Assembly (NCBI RefSeq): GCF_900112575.1
Contig: NZ_FOMH01000007.1
Coordinates: forward strand, 184,853-248,852
Source: Flavobacterium phragmitis
GTDB lineage: Bacteria > Bacteroidota > Bacteroidia > Flavobacteriales > Flavobacteriaceae
Reading direction: 5' to 3'
Length of the DNA: 64,000 nt
Shown here one piece after another: positions 25,996-35,520 of the stretch. The translations under genes and the position numbers were made by a program. The notes beneath the pieces are model-generated. The model worked only from the letters and a program-made list of their open reading frames with translations. It had not been told where the DNA came from and made no database searches. Positions within the stretch are counted from its first letter, which is position 1. The number at the start of each line of letters is the position of its first letter.

Positions 25996-26104
25996 GAGGC
26001 TGTCTCAAAAGTCGAGACAACCTCTTTTTTATTTGGGTACCTATCGGAGAAATTTTCCATTTACGCGATTCTCAACAGCTTGATTTTACTTTTGAGACAG
26101 CCTC
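25996..26104. repeat. 109-bp inverted-repeat element between regulator and kinase genes
   Basis: Perfect 17-bp terminal inverted repeats: GAGGCTGTCTCAAAAGT at 25996-26012 and its complement at 26088-26104. The left arm also forms a local terminator hairpin (GAGGCTGTCTC/GAGACAACCTC plus T6) for the regulator gene. End sequences of this kind are typical of insertion-sequence or MITE termini. No clear target-site duplication is seen. Confidence 0.75.
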
Positions 26105-26111
26105 CTTTCTT

Positions 26112-28550
26112 TTATATTTCTTGTCTCAATTTGTCAAACAGAATAGTAACTTTTTGCTCTAAATCAGAATAAATACTTTCAACATCAAGAGTATTCAAAT
26201 CTTCATTTTCTAAAGTTTTTAAGATGGTACCAATTTCTTTTGCCTGAATCTGTCTGAACATAGGAGCAATTCGATGTGAAATTGATTTTATTTCATCGTG
26301 GTTGTTTTCTTCCACAGCTGTTTTCAAAAGATTTAGATTATCAGCAGTATTTTCTATAAAAGATTTTAAAACTTCTTTTAGAGCAGAATCGTCCTGACCA
26401 AGAAAGTCCTTCAGAGTTTCTAAAGAATACATTAACGAGGTATTATTCTCCTCATTTTCTATTGTTTCTGAAACAGGGATTTCTTCATGAGCTAAAATAT
26501 GTTGAATCGTTTCCAATAAAATTTTTGGAGAATATGGTTTTTTTACAACCGTAGTAAAGCCAGCATCTTTATAAACCGAAAGATCTAAATCTGTTCGTCC
26601 TGTAAGTGCAATAACAGGTTGATTTTTAAAAATTGATTCCGGAAGTTCTTTCAGTTTTTCCAAAAACATAAAACCATCGATTTCCGGCATTTGAATATCT
26701 GAAATGACAAAATCGAATGGAGTATTCTGAATCGTTTCTAAAGCCTTAAGAGGATTAGTAAACGAATAAACCTGATGCTGTTCTTGTCTTAAAACACCAC
26801 TTGTTAAATTCAAAAGATTGATATCGTCATCGACTACGATAAAAGTTTGTTTTTTGGTGTTTTTTATAGTTTTGCTTTTTACTTTGTTTAAACTATTTGG
26901 CTGACTTTCATCAAATAATAAAGGCAATTGAATAGTAAAAGTGCTTCCTTTGCCGAAAATACTATCCAAGCTTAAAGTACCGCCCAAAATAGAAATAATC
27001 TTCTGGCAGATGGATAATCCTAAACCTGTACCGCCGTATTTTTTTTCGATGTTTTCATTAGCCTGCGCGAACTCTTCAAAAACCAATTTCTGATTTTCTT
27101 TTTCAATTCCAATTCCTGTGTCTTGAATTGAAATAGTAAAAGTGTCTTCTTCATTCGCGTAAGCGGCTACCCTAATATGACCTTCTTCTGTAAATTTATA
27201 AGCATTTCCGATAATGTTGGACAAAATCTGTTTTAATCTAAATGGATCTCCAACAATACGTTTCTGAAATTTCTCGTCAACATTAATAATAAGGTCGATA
27301 TTTTTTTGCTTATAAACGCTCTGAATATTTACAGCAACATCTTCGATAATTTCAGGAAGTAAAAACGGAACTTTTTCAATCGTAATTTTTCCCGCTTCAA
27401 TCTTCGAAAAATCCAATAAATCCTGAACCAGCTGTGTAATATACTCAGATGAATTTTTGATGTTTTTGATAAAATAAGACTGCTTGGTATTCACATCTGA
27501 ATTGCCTAAAAGTTCAGAATAACCAACAATAGTGCTCAAAGGCGTTTTCAAATCATGGCTTACAGTCGAAATTAACTGTTCACGACTTTTAAGCAGATTT
27601 TTGGTTTTAAAGTTGGCTATTTCCAACTGTTTTTTATAAACCTGAGATTTAGAATAATCGCTTACAATTAAAATAGAGAAAAATACAGTCAGCAATAAAC
27701 CAATAACAGCAGAAGCGGTTACAATTTCATTGACTCTTTTTAATGATTTTTCTTTTAATGAATTGTTTTTAATGGAATTGATAATGATTTCACGTTCTAT
27801 AATTCGAAGTACTTTTCGCAACTGATCAGAAATTGCCATTTCATTCTGAAGCAGTTTGTTTTCTTCAAAATTCAAAGATTCTTTTTTCTTTTCGGCTTTT
27901 AATTTTACAGTACTTAAAAGTTTTTTAGAATTCGCCAAAATAGAATCAGAAGCTTTTTTGCTCAGCGTATTGGTGCTGTCATCGGGAATATTCGAATTTA
28001 AATAATCAACATATCGCTGTAAAACACTTCGCTGGTAACTTCCCAGCTGATTTGGGTTTTTGGTAAAATCCTGAAGTTCGAGTTTTCTCAGGTTGAACTC
28101 CATTTTCGTGATTTCGTCAATAGCATTATTAACCGATGTTTCGTCATCGGCTTTATTCTTGATTTCTTTTAACTGCTTGATGTTTTTTGTCTTTTCAGAT
28201 AAAAGATAAGTTACACTATCCAAAAGCGTTTTCTGGTATTCTGTAGTAACAATTTGTTTGAGAGTATCAAGACGAAGGCGAAGCGAATCGGTTTCGATTA
28301 AGTAATTTTTAAAATCTTTTTCGGAATTACTTTGAATGGTTTGTCTCGCTAAACTTTCGGTTTTGTAAACATTTGAGAAAAGTTTACTGACTTTTAGAAT
28401 TTTGGTTTTTTCAAAAGCAATTTTATCTTCCAGTTTGTTATAAACGACATTTTCCGAATACAAAAACCATCCAACGGTTACCACCAAAGCCAATAATGCA
28501 ACATAGCTGAACAAAACTTTAAGTGCGGTGTAACTTTTTTTGGTCTCCAT
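26112..28550 (-). CDS. Hybrid sensor histidine kinase with receiver and Hpt domains
   Basis: 812 aa. Membrane segments at about 11-31 and 278-298 enclose a long helical periplasmic sensor part (32-277). The cytoplasmic part has a HisKA domain with H332 (SHDLKTPLST), an HATPase with N449 and G-boxes DTGIGI and GGTGLGLSI, a receiver with D618, and a C-terminal Hpt domain with H759 (SHRIAPMF). All phospho-residues are present, so a complete four-step relay is encoded. The Hpt could pass phosphate to the response regulator encoded convergently next door. Confidence 0.95.
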   Translation of the reverse strand: METKKSYTALKVLFSYVALLALVVTVGWFLYSENVVYNKLEDKIAFEKTKILKVSKLFSNVYKTESLARQTIQSNSEKDFKNYLIETDSLRLRLDTLKQIVTTEYQKTLLDSVTYLLSEKTKNIKQLKEIKNKADDETSVNNAIDEITKMEFNLRKLELQDFTKNPNQLGSYQRSVLQRYVDYLNSNIPDDSTNTLSKKASDSILANSKKLLSTVKLKAEKKKESLNFEENKLLQNEMAISDQLRKVLRIIEREIIINSIKNNSLKEKSLKRVNEIVTASAVIGLLLTVFFSILIVSDYSKSQVYKKQLEIANFKTKNLLKSREQLISTVSHDLKTPLSTIVGYSELLGNSDVNTKQSYFIKNIKNSSEYITQLVQDLLDFSKIEAGKITIEKVPFLLPEIIEDVAVNIQSVYKQKNIDLIINVDEKFQKRIVGDPFRLKQILSNIIGNAYKFTEEGHIRVAAYANEEDTFTISIQDTGIGIEKENQKLVFEEFAQANENIEKKYGGTGLGLSICQKIISILGGTLSLDSIFGKGSTFTIQLPLLFDESQPNSLNKVKSKTIKNTKKQTFIVVDDDINLLNLTSGVLRQEQHQVYSFTNPLKALETIQNTPFDFVISDIQMPEIDGFMFLEKLKELPESIFKNQPVIALTGRTDLDLSVYKDAGFTTVVKKPYSPKILLETIQHILAHEEIPVSETIENEENNTSLMYSLETLKDFLGQDDSALKEVLKSFIENTADNLNLLKTAVEENNHDEIKSISHRIAPMFRQIQAKEIGTILKTLENEDLNTLDVESIYSDLEQKVTILFDKLRQEI

Positions 28551-28688
28551 ATTTTACTGAAAGGTTTTTGGGGAAATTTGGTTCCGAAATCTCGGGATTA
28601 TAATGTCCTGCAATTTATCTAAAAAAATCTGTTTTAAGAACAGTGAAACTACTGATAATGTTATATAATTGTAAGGTGTATAAAATAA

Positions 28689-28722
28689 AACAGCCGTAGA
28701 TTATGTAAAACCTACGGCTGTT
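28689..28722 (-). terminator. Terminator of the S9 peptidase gene
   Basis: AACAGCCGTAG/CTACGGCTGTT with a 12-base loop; on the minus strand it is followed by TTTATTTTA. Confidence 0.75.
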
Positions 28723-28741
28723 ATTTATAATTTTTTAACGA

Positions 28742-30643
28742 TTACAAAGTCTCGCTTAACCATTTGAAAAACTCACCTTGCCAAACCTGAGCATTTTGAG
28801 GTTTTAAAACCCAGTGATTTTCTTCTGGGAAATATACAAATCGGCTTTTGATTCCTCTTAACTGCGCAGCCTGAAAAGCTTCTTGTCCTTGTCCGATTGG
28901 CACACGGAAATCTTTTCCGCCTTGGAAAATCAAAATAGGACGGTTCCAGTTTTGAACTAAAGTTGCAGGGTTGAAAGTAGTGTAGGCTTTTTGAGCAACA
29001 GCATTATCTTTTTCCCAATATGCGCCTCCAAAATCCCAGTTGTTAAAGAAAACTTCTTCAGTTGTTCCTAACATCGAAACGGTATTGAACACTCCATCAT
29101 GAGCAATAAAAGTTTTGAAACGGTTTTTATGAATTCCAGCTAAATAAAATACAGAATATCCACCGTAACTTGCACCAACACATCCTAAACGGCTTTTGTC
29201 AACGTAGCTTTCTTTGGCAACGTCATCAATTGCAGAAAGGTAATCATCCATCACTTGTCCACCCCAATCTTTACTGATTTGTTCATTCCATTCTACACCA
29301 TGACCAGGCATTCCGCGGCGATTTGGAGCAACCACTACATAACCTTTAGCAGCCATTAAAGAGAAATTCCAACGGAAAGAATACGATTGTGTCAACGCAC
29401 TTTGTGGCCCACCTTGACAGTATAATAAAGTTGGGTATTTTTTTGAAGCATCAAAATTTGGAGGTAAGATTACCCAAACCAACATTTTTTTACCGTCAGT
29501 TGTAGTAACATAACGTCTTTCAGTTTTGCTTAATGTTAGAGATTTGTATGTTTCAGTATTTACATTTGAAAGTTGTTTCCAGGTGTTTTTCTTTAAATTA
29601 AAAGAAAAGATTTCGCCAGCATGATTCATATCCGTTCTAGTCACGATGATATCATCTCCGGCAAATCCAACTAAATCATTAACGTCAAAATCTCCTTTTG
29701 TTAATTGCTGAACATTGATTGCGATTTTTGTCAAGCCAGGAAAATTAACCGAAAAAATTTGTTTTGTACCATCAATTGGAGCTACAAAAAATACTGTTTT
29801 TCCGTCTTTGCTCCAGATAAAATTATCTACAGTTCCGTCCCAGTTTGCTGTTAAGTTTTGTTTCATTCCTTTAAACTCAACAATAATATCATTTTTATCA
29901 GACTCATAACCGTCACGTTTCATTTGCAACCAAGTTAAATTTCCTGTTGGAGAAAATTGTGGCGCTGTATCGTAACCTAAATTACCATCTGTTTTATTAA
30001 CCGTTTTTTGAGTTTCCAGATTGTACTCATAAATATCTGTGTTAGTAGAAATTGCGTAAGCCGTTCCTGCTTTTTTCTTGCAAACGTACAAAATGCTTTT
30101 GCTGTCTGGCGACCAGATATAATCTTCATCACCACCGAAAGGTTTTTGTGGAGAATCAAAAGTTTCACCTTTTAAGATGTCGATTCCTTTTGCGCCGTCT
30201 TTGTTTTCTTTATAAAAAACATGGTTGAATTTCCCTTCGTTCCAAGTATCCCAATGACGGTAATCTAATCCGTCATAGATTTGCGCATCTGATTTTGTTA
30301 GGTTTGGATAAAAATCTTTACCTAAAACTTTATCGATTTTTACTTCTTCGTTATAAACAACATATTTTCCGTCAGGAGAAATATTTTTATCTGATAAGAT
30401 ATCTTTGGTGTCTTTAATTTCAACTGCATTTCCTCCAGTTACAGGAATCGTATACAATTTTGATGACAATTTATTTTCTTCTACAGAAGGTGTAGAAACT
30501 TTAAAAACAACATTTTTTGCATCTTTAGAAATGCCAAGAGGTGTTACTCTTCCTAATTTCCATAACAATTCCGGCGACATCACATTCTGTCCGATAGCGT
30601 TTAAACTCATCATTATTAAGGTTGTTAATACTACTTTTTTCAT
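28742..30643 (-). CDS. S9 family serine peptidase (prolyl oligopeptidase/DPP-like)
   Basis: 633 aa from the ATG at 30643; a TTG six bases upstream is less likely. Signal peptide MKKVVLTTLIMMSLNAIGQ, so it is exported. A beta-propeller-like N-terminal part with WSPDSK/WSKDGK blades is followed by an alpha/beta-hydrolase domain with the catalytic Ser in GASYGGYS (S492), Asp in GGKDFRVP (D578) and His in EENHW (H610). The enzyme should cleave peptides, perhaps acylated or proline-containing; substrate not determinable here. Confidence 0.93.
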   Translation of the reverse strand: MKKVVLTTLIMMSLNAIGQNVMSPELLWKLGRVTPLGISKDAKNVVFKVSTPSVEENKLSSKLYTIPVTGGNAVEIKDTKDILSDKNISPDGKYVVYNEEVKIDKVLGKDFYPNLTKSDAQIYDGLDYRHWDTWNEGKFNHVFYKENKDGAKGIDILKGETFDSPQKPFGGDEDYIWSPDSKSILYVCKKKAGTAYAISTNTDIYEYNLETQKTVNKTDGNLGYDTAPQFSPTGNLTWLQMKRDGYESDKNDIIVEFKGMKQNLTANWDGTVDNFIWSKDGKTVFFVAPIDGTKQIFSVNFPGLTKIAINVQQLTKGDFDVNDLVGFAGDDIIVTRTDMNHAGEIFSFNLKKNTWKQLSNVNTETYKSLTLSKTERRYVTTTDGKKMLVWVILPPNFDASKKYPTLLYCQGGPQSALTQSYSFRWNFSLMAAKGYVVVAPNRRGMPGHGVEWNEQISKDWGGQVMDDYLSAIDDVAKESYVDKSRLGCVGASYGGYSVFYLAGIHKNRFKTFIAHDGVFNTVSMLGTTEEVFFNNWDFGGAYWEKDNAVAQKAYTTFNPATLVQNWNRPILIFQGGKDFRVPIGQGQEAFQAAQLRGIKSRFVYFPEENHWVLKPQNAQVWQGEFFKWLSETL

Positions 30644-30739
30644 AATCAAATTATTCTATTTTTTGTGGCGCTAAAAATACAACATTTAAAATCCAATTAG
30701 TTAAATTCTAAATCCCAATTAATGTTAAAAATTCCAAAT

Positions 30740-30870
30740 GGTTTAGAAATTCCAAATTCCAAAGTTTATATAGTTTCCTTCTTGGAATTTGGAATTTTAG
30801 ATTTAGAATTTAATTAAGTTTTGTAATTTAACCCAAGATTGGAATTTGGAATTTAATTTATTGGAATTTT
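30740..30870. repeat. AATTCCAAATTCC-type intergenic repeat
   Basis: Between the peptidase and oxidoreductase genes, ATTCCAAATTCCAA (about 30755-30770) and its complement TTGGAATTTGGAATTTT (about 30783-30799, and again about 30839-30853) recur, giving hairpin potential. It is probably a simple dispersed repeat of the genus. Confidence 0.55.
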
Positions 30871-30876
30871 AAAAAG

Positions 30877-31989
30877 ATGGAACTAAGTTATTGGGAACTA
30901 AAAAACTGGTTTACGAATGTCGATTACACCATCGTGGGAAGTGGCATTGTTGGTCTGCATACTGCTTTGCGCTTACGCGAAAGATTTCCAGCAGCTAAAA
31001 TTCTGGTTTTAGAAAGAGGCATGTTACCACAAGGTGCGAGTACCAAAAATGCCGGTTTTGCCTGTTTCGGGAGTCTTTCTGAAATTTTGGAAGATTTAAA
31101 AACCCATTCAGAAGATGATGTTGTAGCTCTGATTGAAAAACGATGGAAAGGTTTGCAATTGCTTCGAAAAAGATTGGGCGATTTGGCAATAGATTTTAAA
31201 CCCCACGGTGGTTATGAATTGTTTTTGAAAGAAGATGAATTCGGATTTAATGAATGTATTTCGAGAATGTCTTTTATCAATGAAATCTTGAAGCCACTTT
31301 TTAAAGCAGATGTTTTTACCAAAGAAACCGACCGATTCGGATTTGGAAACGTACAGGATTATTTAATTTTTAATCCGTTTGAAGCACAGATTGATACGGG
31401 AAATATGATGCAGGAATTGCTAAGACAAGCAGTTTCAGAGAATATTTTAATTCTCAATCAGCAAACCGTAACTTCTTATGCAGATGCAGGAAATCATGTC
31501 GAAGTTGTTTTGAACGATTTTAGTTTTAAAACCCAAAAACTACTTTTTGCTACCAATGGTTTTGCCGGATCTTTGACCAATGGAGCAGTTAAGCCAGCCC
31601 GAGCACAGGTTTTAATTACAGAACCGATTCATAATTTAGACATAAAAGGAACATTTCATCTAGATAAAGGGTATTACTATTTTAGAAATATAAACGATCG
31701 AATTTTATTAGGCGGAGGAAGAAATCTGGATTTTGAAGGCGAAACCACAACCGAATTTGGTAACACGAAAATTATTCAAAATAAATTGGAAGATTTACTG
31801 AAAAATGTAATTTTACCAAATCAGGATTTTCAGATTGCGCACCGTTGGAGTGGTATTATGGGAATCGGAAATAGTAAAAATCCTGTTGTAACTCAACTGT
31901 CTGAAAACGTGTTTTGTGGAGTGCGTTTAGGCGGAATGGGAGTGGCAATAGGCAGTTTAATAGGAACAGAATTAGCAGATTTAATATAA
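30877..31989 (+). CDS. FAD-dependent oxidoreductase (DAO family)
   Basis: 370 aa. Rossmann dinucleotide motif GSGIVGLHTALRL near residues 22-34, then LERG and the ASTKNAGFACFGS stretch typical of glycine/D-amino-acid-oxidase-like flavoenzymes. A C-terminal HRWSGIMGIG..K.P block is also present. The substrate is not predictable. Its stop overlaps the next ATG by one base, so it is translationally coupled to mtgA and may form an operon with mtgA and the LpxR-like gene. Confidence 0.85.
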   Translation: MELSYWELKNWFTNVDYTIVGSGIVGLHTALRLRERFPAAKILVLERGMLPQGASTKNAGFACFGSLSEILEDLKTHSEDDVVALIEKRWKGLQLLRKRLGDLAIDFKPHGGYELFLKEDEFGFNECISRMSFINEILKPLFKADVFTKETDRFGFGNVQDYLIFNPFEAQIDTGNMMQELLRQAVSENILILNQQTVTSYADAGNHVEVVLNDFSFKTQKLLFATNGFAGSLTNGAVKPARAQVLITEPIHNLDIKGTFHLDKGYYYFRNINDRILLGGGRNLDFEGETTTEFGNTKIIQNKLEDLLKNVILPNQDFQIAHRWSGIMGIGNSKNPVVTQLSENVFCGVRLGGMGVAIGSLIGTELADLI

Positions 31990-32774
31990 TGGGAGTAACC
32001 AAAAGACCAATTAAAAAAACAACAACCGCGAGTAAACCTAAACCTAAACCGGCTTCAAAGAAAGGAAATCGTTCTTGGGGCGAAAGAATAAAATGGTTTT
32101 TTATAAAAGCTGCTTTATGGTTTTTTGGAATATCCATTGGGTCGGTTATCTTTTTTAAATATGTTCCGGTTCCTTTTACACCATTAATGCTTATTCGTGC
32201 CATCGAAAACAAATGGGCAGGAAAAGAGGTTTACTTTGATCACGACTGGGAACCGATTGAAAAAATCTCCATGAATCTGCAAAAAGCGGTTATTGCCAGT
32301 GAAGATGCCACTTTTTTAACACACAATGGTTTCGATTTTAAAGCGCTTCAAAAAGCCTATAAAAGCAACGAACGCGGACGCAGAATACGAGGTGGAAGTA
32401 CAATCTCACAGCAGACAGCCAAAAATGTCTTTTTGTGGCAGGGCAAAAGTTATTTCCGTAAAGGTCTTGAAGCGTATTTTACGGTTTTAATCGAGTTAAT
32501 TTGGGGGAAAGAACGTATTATGGAAGTTTACCTGAATAGTATTGAAATGGGAGACGGCGTTTACGGAGCTTATGCGGCAACAGAACATTGGTACCGTCGA
32601 GATGCTTCAAGTTTAACACCAATGCAGGCGGCGGGAATTGCTGCGATTCTTCCAAATCCGAGAAAATTTAAAGCTACAGGTTCTTCAAGCTACATTAACA
32701 GAAGAAAAGAACGAATTGTCCGTGAAATGCGATACGTTGGAAAAATCAATTATAAAGGAGATGAGAAAAAGTAA
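31989..32774 (+). CDS. mtgA: Monofunctional biosynthetic peptidoglycan glycosyltransferase
   Basis: 261 aa. The ATG at 31989 gives MGVTKRPIKKT; an upstream in-frame start inside the oxidoreductase gene is rejected. A basic cytoplasmic N-terminus precedes one membrane anchor (about 37-58) and a GT51 domain. The catalytic Glu is in SEDATFLTHNGFD, followed by RGGSTISQQTAKN and KERIMEVYLNSIEMGDGVYG. No penicillin-binding transpeptidase domain is present. It polymerises lipid II glycan strands at the inner membrane. Confidence 0.95.
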   Translation: MGVTKRPIKKTTTASKPKPKPASKKGNRSWGERIKWFFIKAALWFFGISIGSVIFFKYVPVPFTPLMLIRAIENKWAGKEVYFDHDWEPIEKISMNLQKAVIASEDATFLTHNGFDFKALQKAYKSNERGRRIRGGSTISQQTAKNVFLWQGKSYFRKGLEAYFTVLIELIWGKERIMEVYLNSIEMGDGVYGAYAATEHWYRRDASSLTPMQAAGIAAILPNPRKFKATGSSSYINRRKERIVREMRYVGKINYKGDEKK

Positions 32775-33720
32775 AAAAGCTCTTTTTGCTTTTCTAATCT
32801 TAACCGCAACGTTGACTTTTGGACAAGGAAACACTTCAGAAATAGGTTTTATATCTGACAATGATTTGTACACGTCGTCTAAAAACGATATGTATTATAC
32901 CAACGGACTGGAACTTTTTTATCGGTTTTTATCAAAAAATGATAATGAAAAGATCAATAAGAAAGTCACAGAATTTCGTGCTGGACAATACATTTATAAT
33001 CCGAGATTTATAAACGAAGCTGCGGTTGATATAAACGATCGTCCTTTTACGGCTTATCTTTTTGCAGAAGCCGGAAGAAGCTTTTTTTATCAAAGAGAGT
33101 CTGTTTTAAAGACTAATTTCCAGTTAGGATTTATGGGGCCAAATGCTTTGGGAGAAGAAACTCAGGTTGGATTTCATAAAATTATTGGATATAAAAAAGT
33201 GTATGGCTGGGAAAATCAATTGCATAATGCTTTTGCTGTTCAGGCACATATAATGTATTCTAAAAAAATGTTTCCGTCAAAACACAATGATTTTGTCGAT
33301 TTGCACTTTCATTCCGAAGCCAATTTAGGAACCATTTTTACAGGACTTTCAACAGGTTTTATGGCGAGATTTGGATTTAAAAAACTGCTTCCGATTTATG
33401 ATTCTAATATGTATCATGCTTCTGTTAATTCGCAGATTCAAACAGATATTAGAGAGTTTTATTTTTATGCTATGCCAAGTGTCAATTATCAGTTTTATGA
33501 TGCGACGATAGAAGGCAGTATGTTTAATGATACAAGTCCAATTACTTTCGACTTAGAACCACTTCGATTTAATATCGAAGCCGGTTTAAAATACCGATAC
33601 AACAATTTTAATATTTCCTATTCTTTCCTTTACCGAGGAAGAGAATTGAACGACCCGGGAATTAATACTAATGCCGGATATTTTTATGGTTCGATTCGAA
33701 TGGGGTTTTTACTTCGTTAA
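32761..33720 (+). CDS. LpxR-like lipid A deacylase family outer-membrane protein
   Basis: 319 aa from the ATG at 32761, which overlaps mtgA by 14 bases; a longer frame start inside mtgA is rejected because a signal peptide follows this ATG (MRKSKKALFAFLILTATLTFG). The mature N-terminus GFISDNDLYTSSKNDMYYTNGLE matches the LpxR/DUF2219 pattern of a 12-strand beta-barrel that removes 3'-acyl chains from lipid A. Grouping with mtgA suggests envelope maintenance. Confidence 0.85.
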   Translation: MRKSKKALFAFLILTATLTFGQGNTSEIGFISDNDLYTSSKNDMYYTNGLELFYRFLSKNDNEKINKKVTEFRAGQYIYNPRFINEAAVDINDRPFTAYLFAEAGRSFFYQRESVLKTNFQLGFMGPNALGEETQVGFHKIIGYKKVYGWENQLHNAFAVQAHIMYSKKMFPSKHNDFVDLHFHSEANLGTIFTGLSTGFMARFGFKKLLPIYDSNMYHASVNSQIQTDIREFYFYAMPSVNYQFYDATIEGSMFNDTSPITFDLEPLRFNIEAGLKYRYNNFNISYSFLYRGRELNDPGINTNAGYFYGSIRMGFLLR

Positions 33721-33974
33721 GTTTTTTGCCACAAAGACGCTAAGACGCAAAGATTTTATTTAATTATGCTTTAAAAGATCAAATTTAAAATAGATGTGTC
33801 GGGTTATTTTTTCCTGTTTGCTTTTTTGTGGTTTATGCTTTTATAAGATACAAGTGGGGATCGTTTTTAATTCCGGACTTATTTGACGTATTATAAAAAA
33901 TATATAAAAAAGCAGGTTTAAAATGCTTTTGCAATAATTTTAGGATTTCTTTTATTGAGGTAATGTAAGAAAGA

Positions 33975-34409
33975 TTAGTTTTTCACTTTTTTGTAGCGGG
34001 TTATAGAAATTGGTTTTTTAGTATTCAGAAAATTATCTGTAAAGTTGAATCCCTGATTGCATTTGTAGACAAGCAGATTTTTTTCTATATCAATTTCACA
34101 ATAACAACCATGATGGTCGTCATTTTCTGCAGGTAATATTAATTTATTGCGTTTTATGTAAGCTTTGTAAACATCGATATTTTCAAGGTTGTTTATTTTG
34201 CCTTTCCAGATAGCAACAGTTGCATAATCATATTCCTTTTCGAACGTAAAAGTGAGATAGTATTTTTCTTTACTATTATACCATGTTCCGCCAAACTTTT
34301 TACTTAACTGTTTTATGTTTGAAGGCGATTGTGCATTACAATTGTTTAGAGATAGAATCAGTATCATGATTCCTAAAATCAGTTGTTGTGTTTTTCTTAA
34401 AGTCATCAT
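33975..34409 (-). CDS. Small exported hypothetical protein
   Basis: 144 aa with an N-terminal signal (residues about 1-27; LSLNNCNAQ could be a lipobox with Cys24 or a signal peptidase I site). The mature part carries FGGTWYNSKEKYYLTFTF, a lipocalin-like beta pattern of small Flavobacterium proteins. Its ATG overlaps the preceding gene's stop (ATGA), so the two genes are coupled. Confidence 0.65.
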   Translation of the reverse strand: MMTLRKTQQLILGIMILILSLNNCNAQSPSNIKQLSKKFGGTWYNSKEKYYLTFTFEKEYDYATVAIWKGKINNLENIDVYKAYIKRNKLILPAENDDHHGCYCEIDIEKNLLVYKCNQGFNFTDNFLNTKKPISITRYKKVKN

Positions 34410-34804
34410 TCGGTTTTAATAGAGATATAAATTAACAAAGCAATAGAGCCAAACATTAAAAGCATATAAATAAAGAAAAATGTGACTCCAAAAATAAGTT
34501 TCTTTTTAATGGGCCATGTCTTGATATTTGCGGGTAAATGCCAGCATATTAATAGGGTAGTGATGATGAAAAAAAGTTGAATTTCCCAGTCGGAATGATA
34601 TCCTAGAGATAAATTATCGTTTCTCATTGCACTGATGACCAATATTCCCGATAATAAAAAAATAGCGATGGTAATTATTATTTTAAACGGAAGCGAAATT
34701 TTACTTTTAGGTGCAGGTGTTATATCTTTCACGGGTAATGTAGTTTTTAATTTTTGTATCGACTCTTTGAATTCCTCTGGCTTTGTATAGATAACGATAG
34801 ACAA
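34406..34804 (-). CDS. Small membrane protein, hypothetical
   Basis: 132 aa. A 45-residue cytoplasmic N-terminus is followed by three probable membrane segments (about 46-62, 77-93, 104-127). No family recognised. Overlaps the next gene by four bases and is likely an operon with it. Confidence 0.6.
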   Translation of the reverse strand: MSIVIYTKPEEFKESIQKLKTTLPVKDITPAPKSKISLPFKIIITIAIFLLSGILVISAMRNDNLSLGYHSDWEIQLFFIITTLLICWHLPANIKTWPIKKKLIFGVTFFFIYMLLMFGSIALLIYISIKTE

Positions 34805-34838
34805 GAACAGGTTTGTGAAACTTAATTCTTTATTATCC

Positions 34839-35333
34839 TTAATTAATGATATAGGTTATTACAGCTTTGTTTTGTTGTGCTGTATCGAAATAAAAATCTT
34901 TTACTTTGTTGAAATATTCAAGTAAATAATCAAAGAATGAATCATCGAAAGGGTTGCAGTACACTTCTTTTAAGTTCATTACTTCTGGTTTAAAATTATC
35001 CCGAAGAGTTTGTTCGGTTATTTGGTTCAGCTCACTCAATGTTTTTTTAACCTGACTGGCGGTTAAATAATTCGTTTCAAGCATACCGTATTCTTCAAGC
35101 TCATCAATTGTTTGGCCGCTTAAAATAATTCTGGAAAGATTGGTCATGGAATGTTCGTCTTTATTATAATTGCCTTCTGATAATAAAAATTTAATTCCGT
35201 CCCATGCCTAGTCAATGTCCATCGATTTATGATTTTCATCGCTGGGTTCTATGTTGAATAAAAAAATTGGATTTTCGATAACTTCATCCAATTCTTCCTG
35301 ACTTAGTTGTACTACTGTTGCTCTTAATCCCAT
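34839..35333 (-). pseudogene. DUF1877 (YfbM-like) gene broken by an in-frame TAG
   Basis: Reading minus from ATG 35333 gives MGLRATVVQLSQEELDEVIE, the DUF1877 start, continuing to MDID. Codon 42 is TAG (35208-35210), then AWDGIKFLLSEG continues in the same frame to the stop at 34839. DUF1877 proteins have DIDKAW here, so a single AAG-to-TAG change explains the break. No frameshift is needed and total length (164 codons) is normal. The downstream ATG at 35147 gives only a 102-aa C-terminal fragment. The decay is either recent or a sequencing error. Confidence 0.85.
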
Positions 35334-35390
35334 TTTTCTAGATAAATATTATATAAGATGTCTTTATTATGATGTACTTAACTGCTTATT

Positions 35391-35420
35391 CTGTGCAGAT
35401 TAGCAATCCGTGCTATGGGG
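35391..35420. repeat. Partial copy of the 120-bp intergenic repeat family (end only)
   Basis: CTGTGCAGATTAGCAATCCG followed by TGCTATGGGG matches one terminal arm of the repeat family seen in full at 36681, 37959 and 38919. The other arm and the interior are not recognisable here. Confidence 0.55.
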
Positions 35421-35520
35421 TTTTAGATGTTACAGATTTAAAAAATATTCATTTTTTCAGAACCATGAAATTTAAAATTTTTACTTATTTTTTGATTCTT
35501 ACTAGAAAAACAAACTACAA

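Noticed and set aside
34839..35147. Stand-alone 102-aa gene
   Set aside because: It is the C-terminal part of the DUF1877 frame that continues upstream past one TAG.
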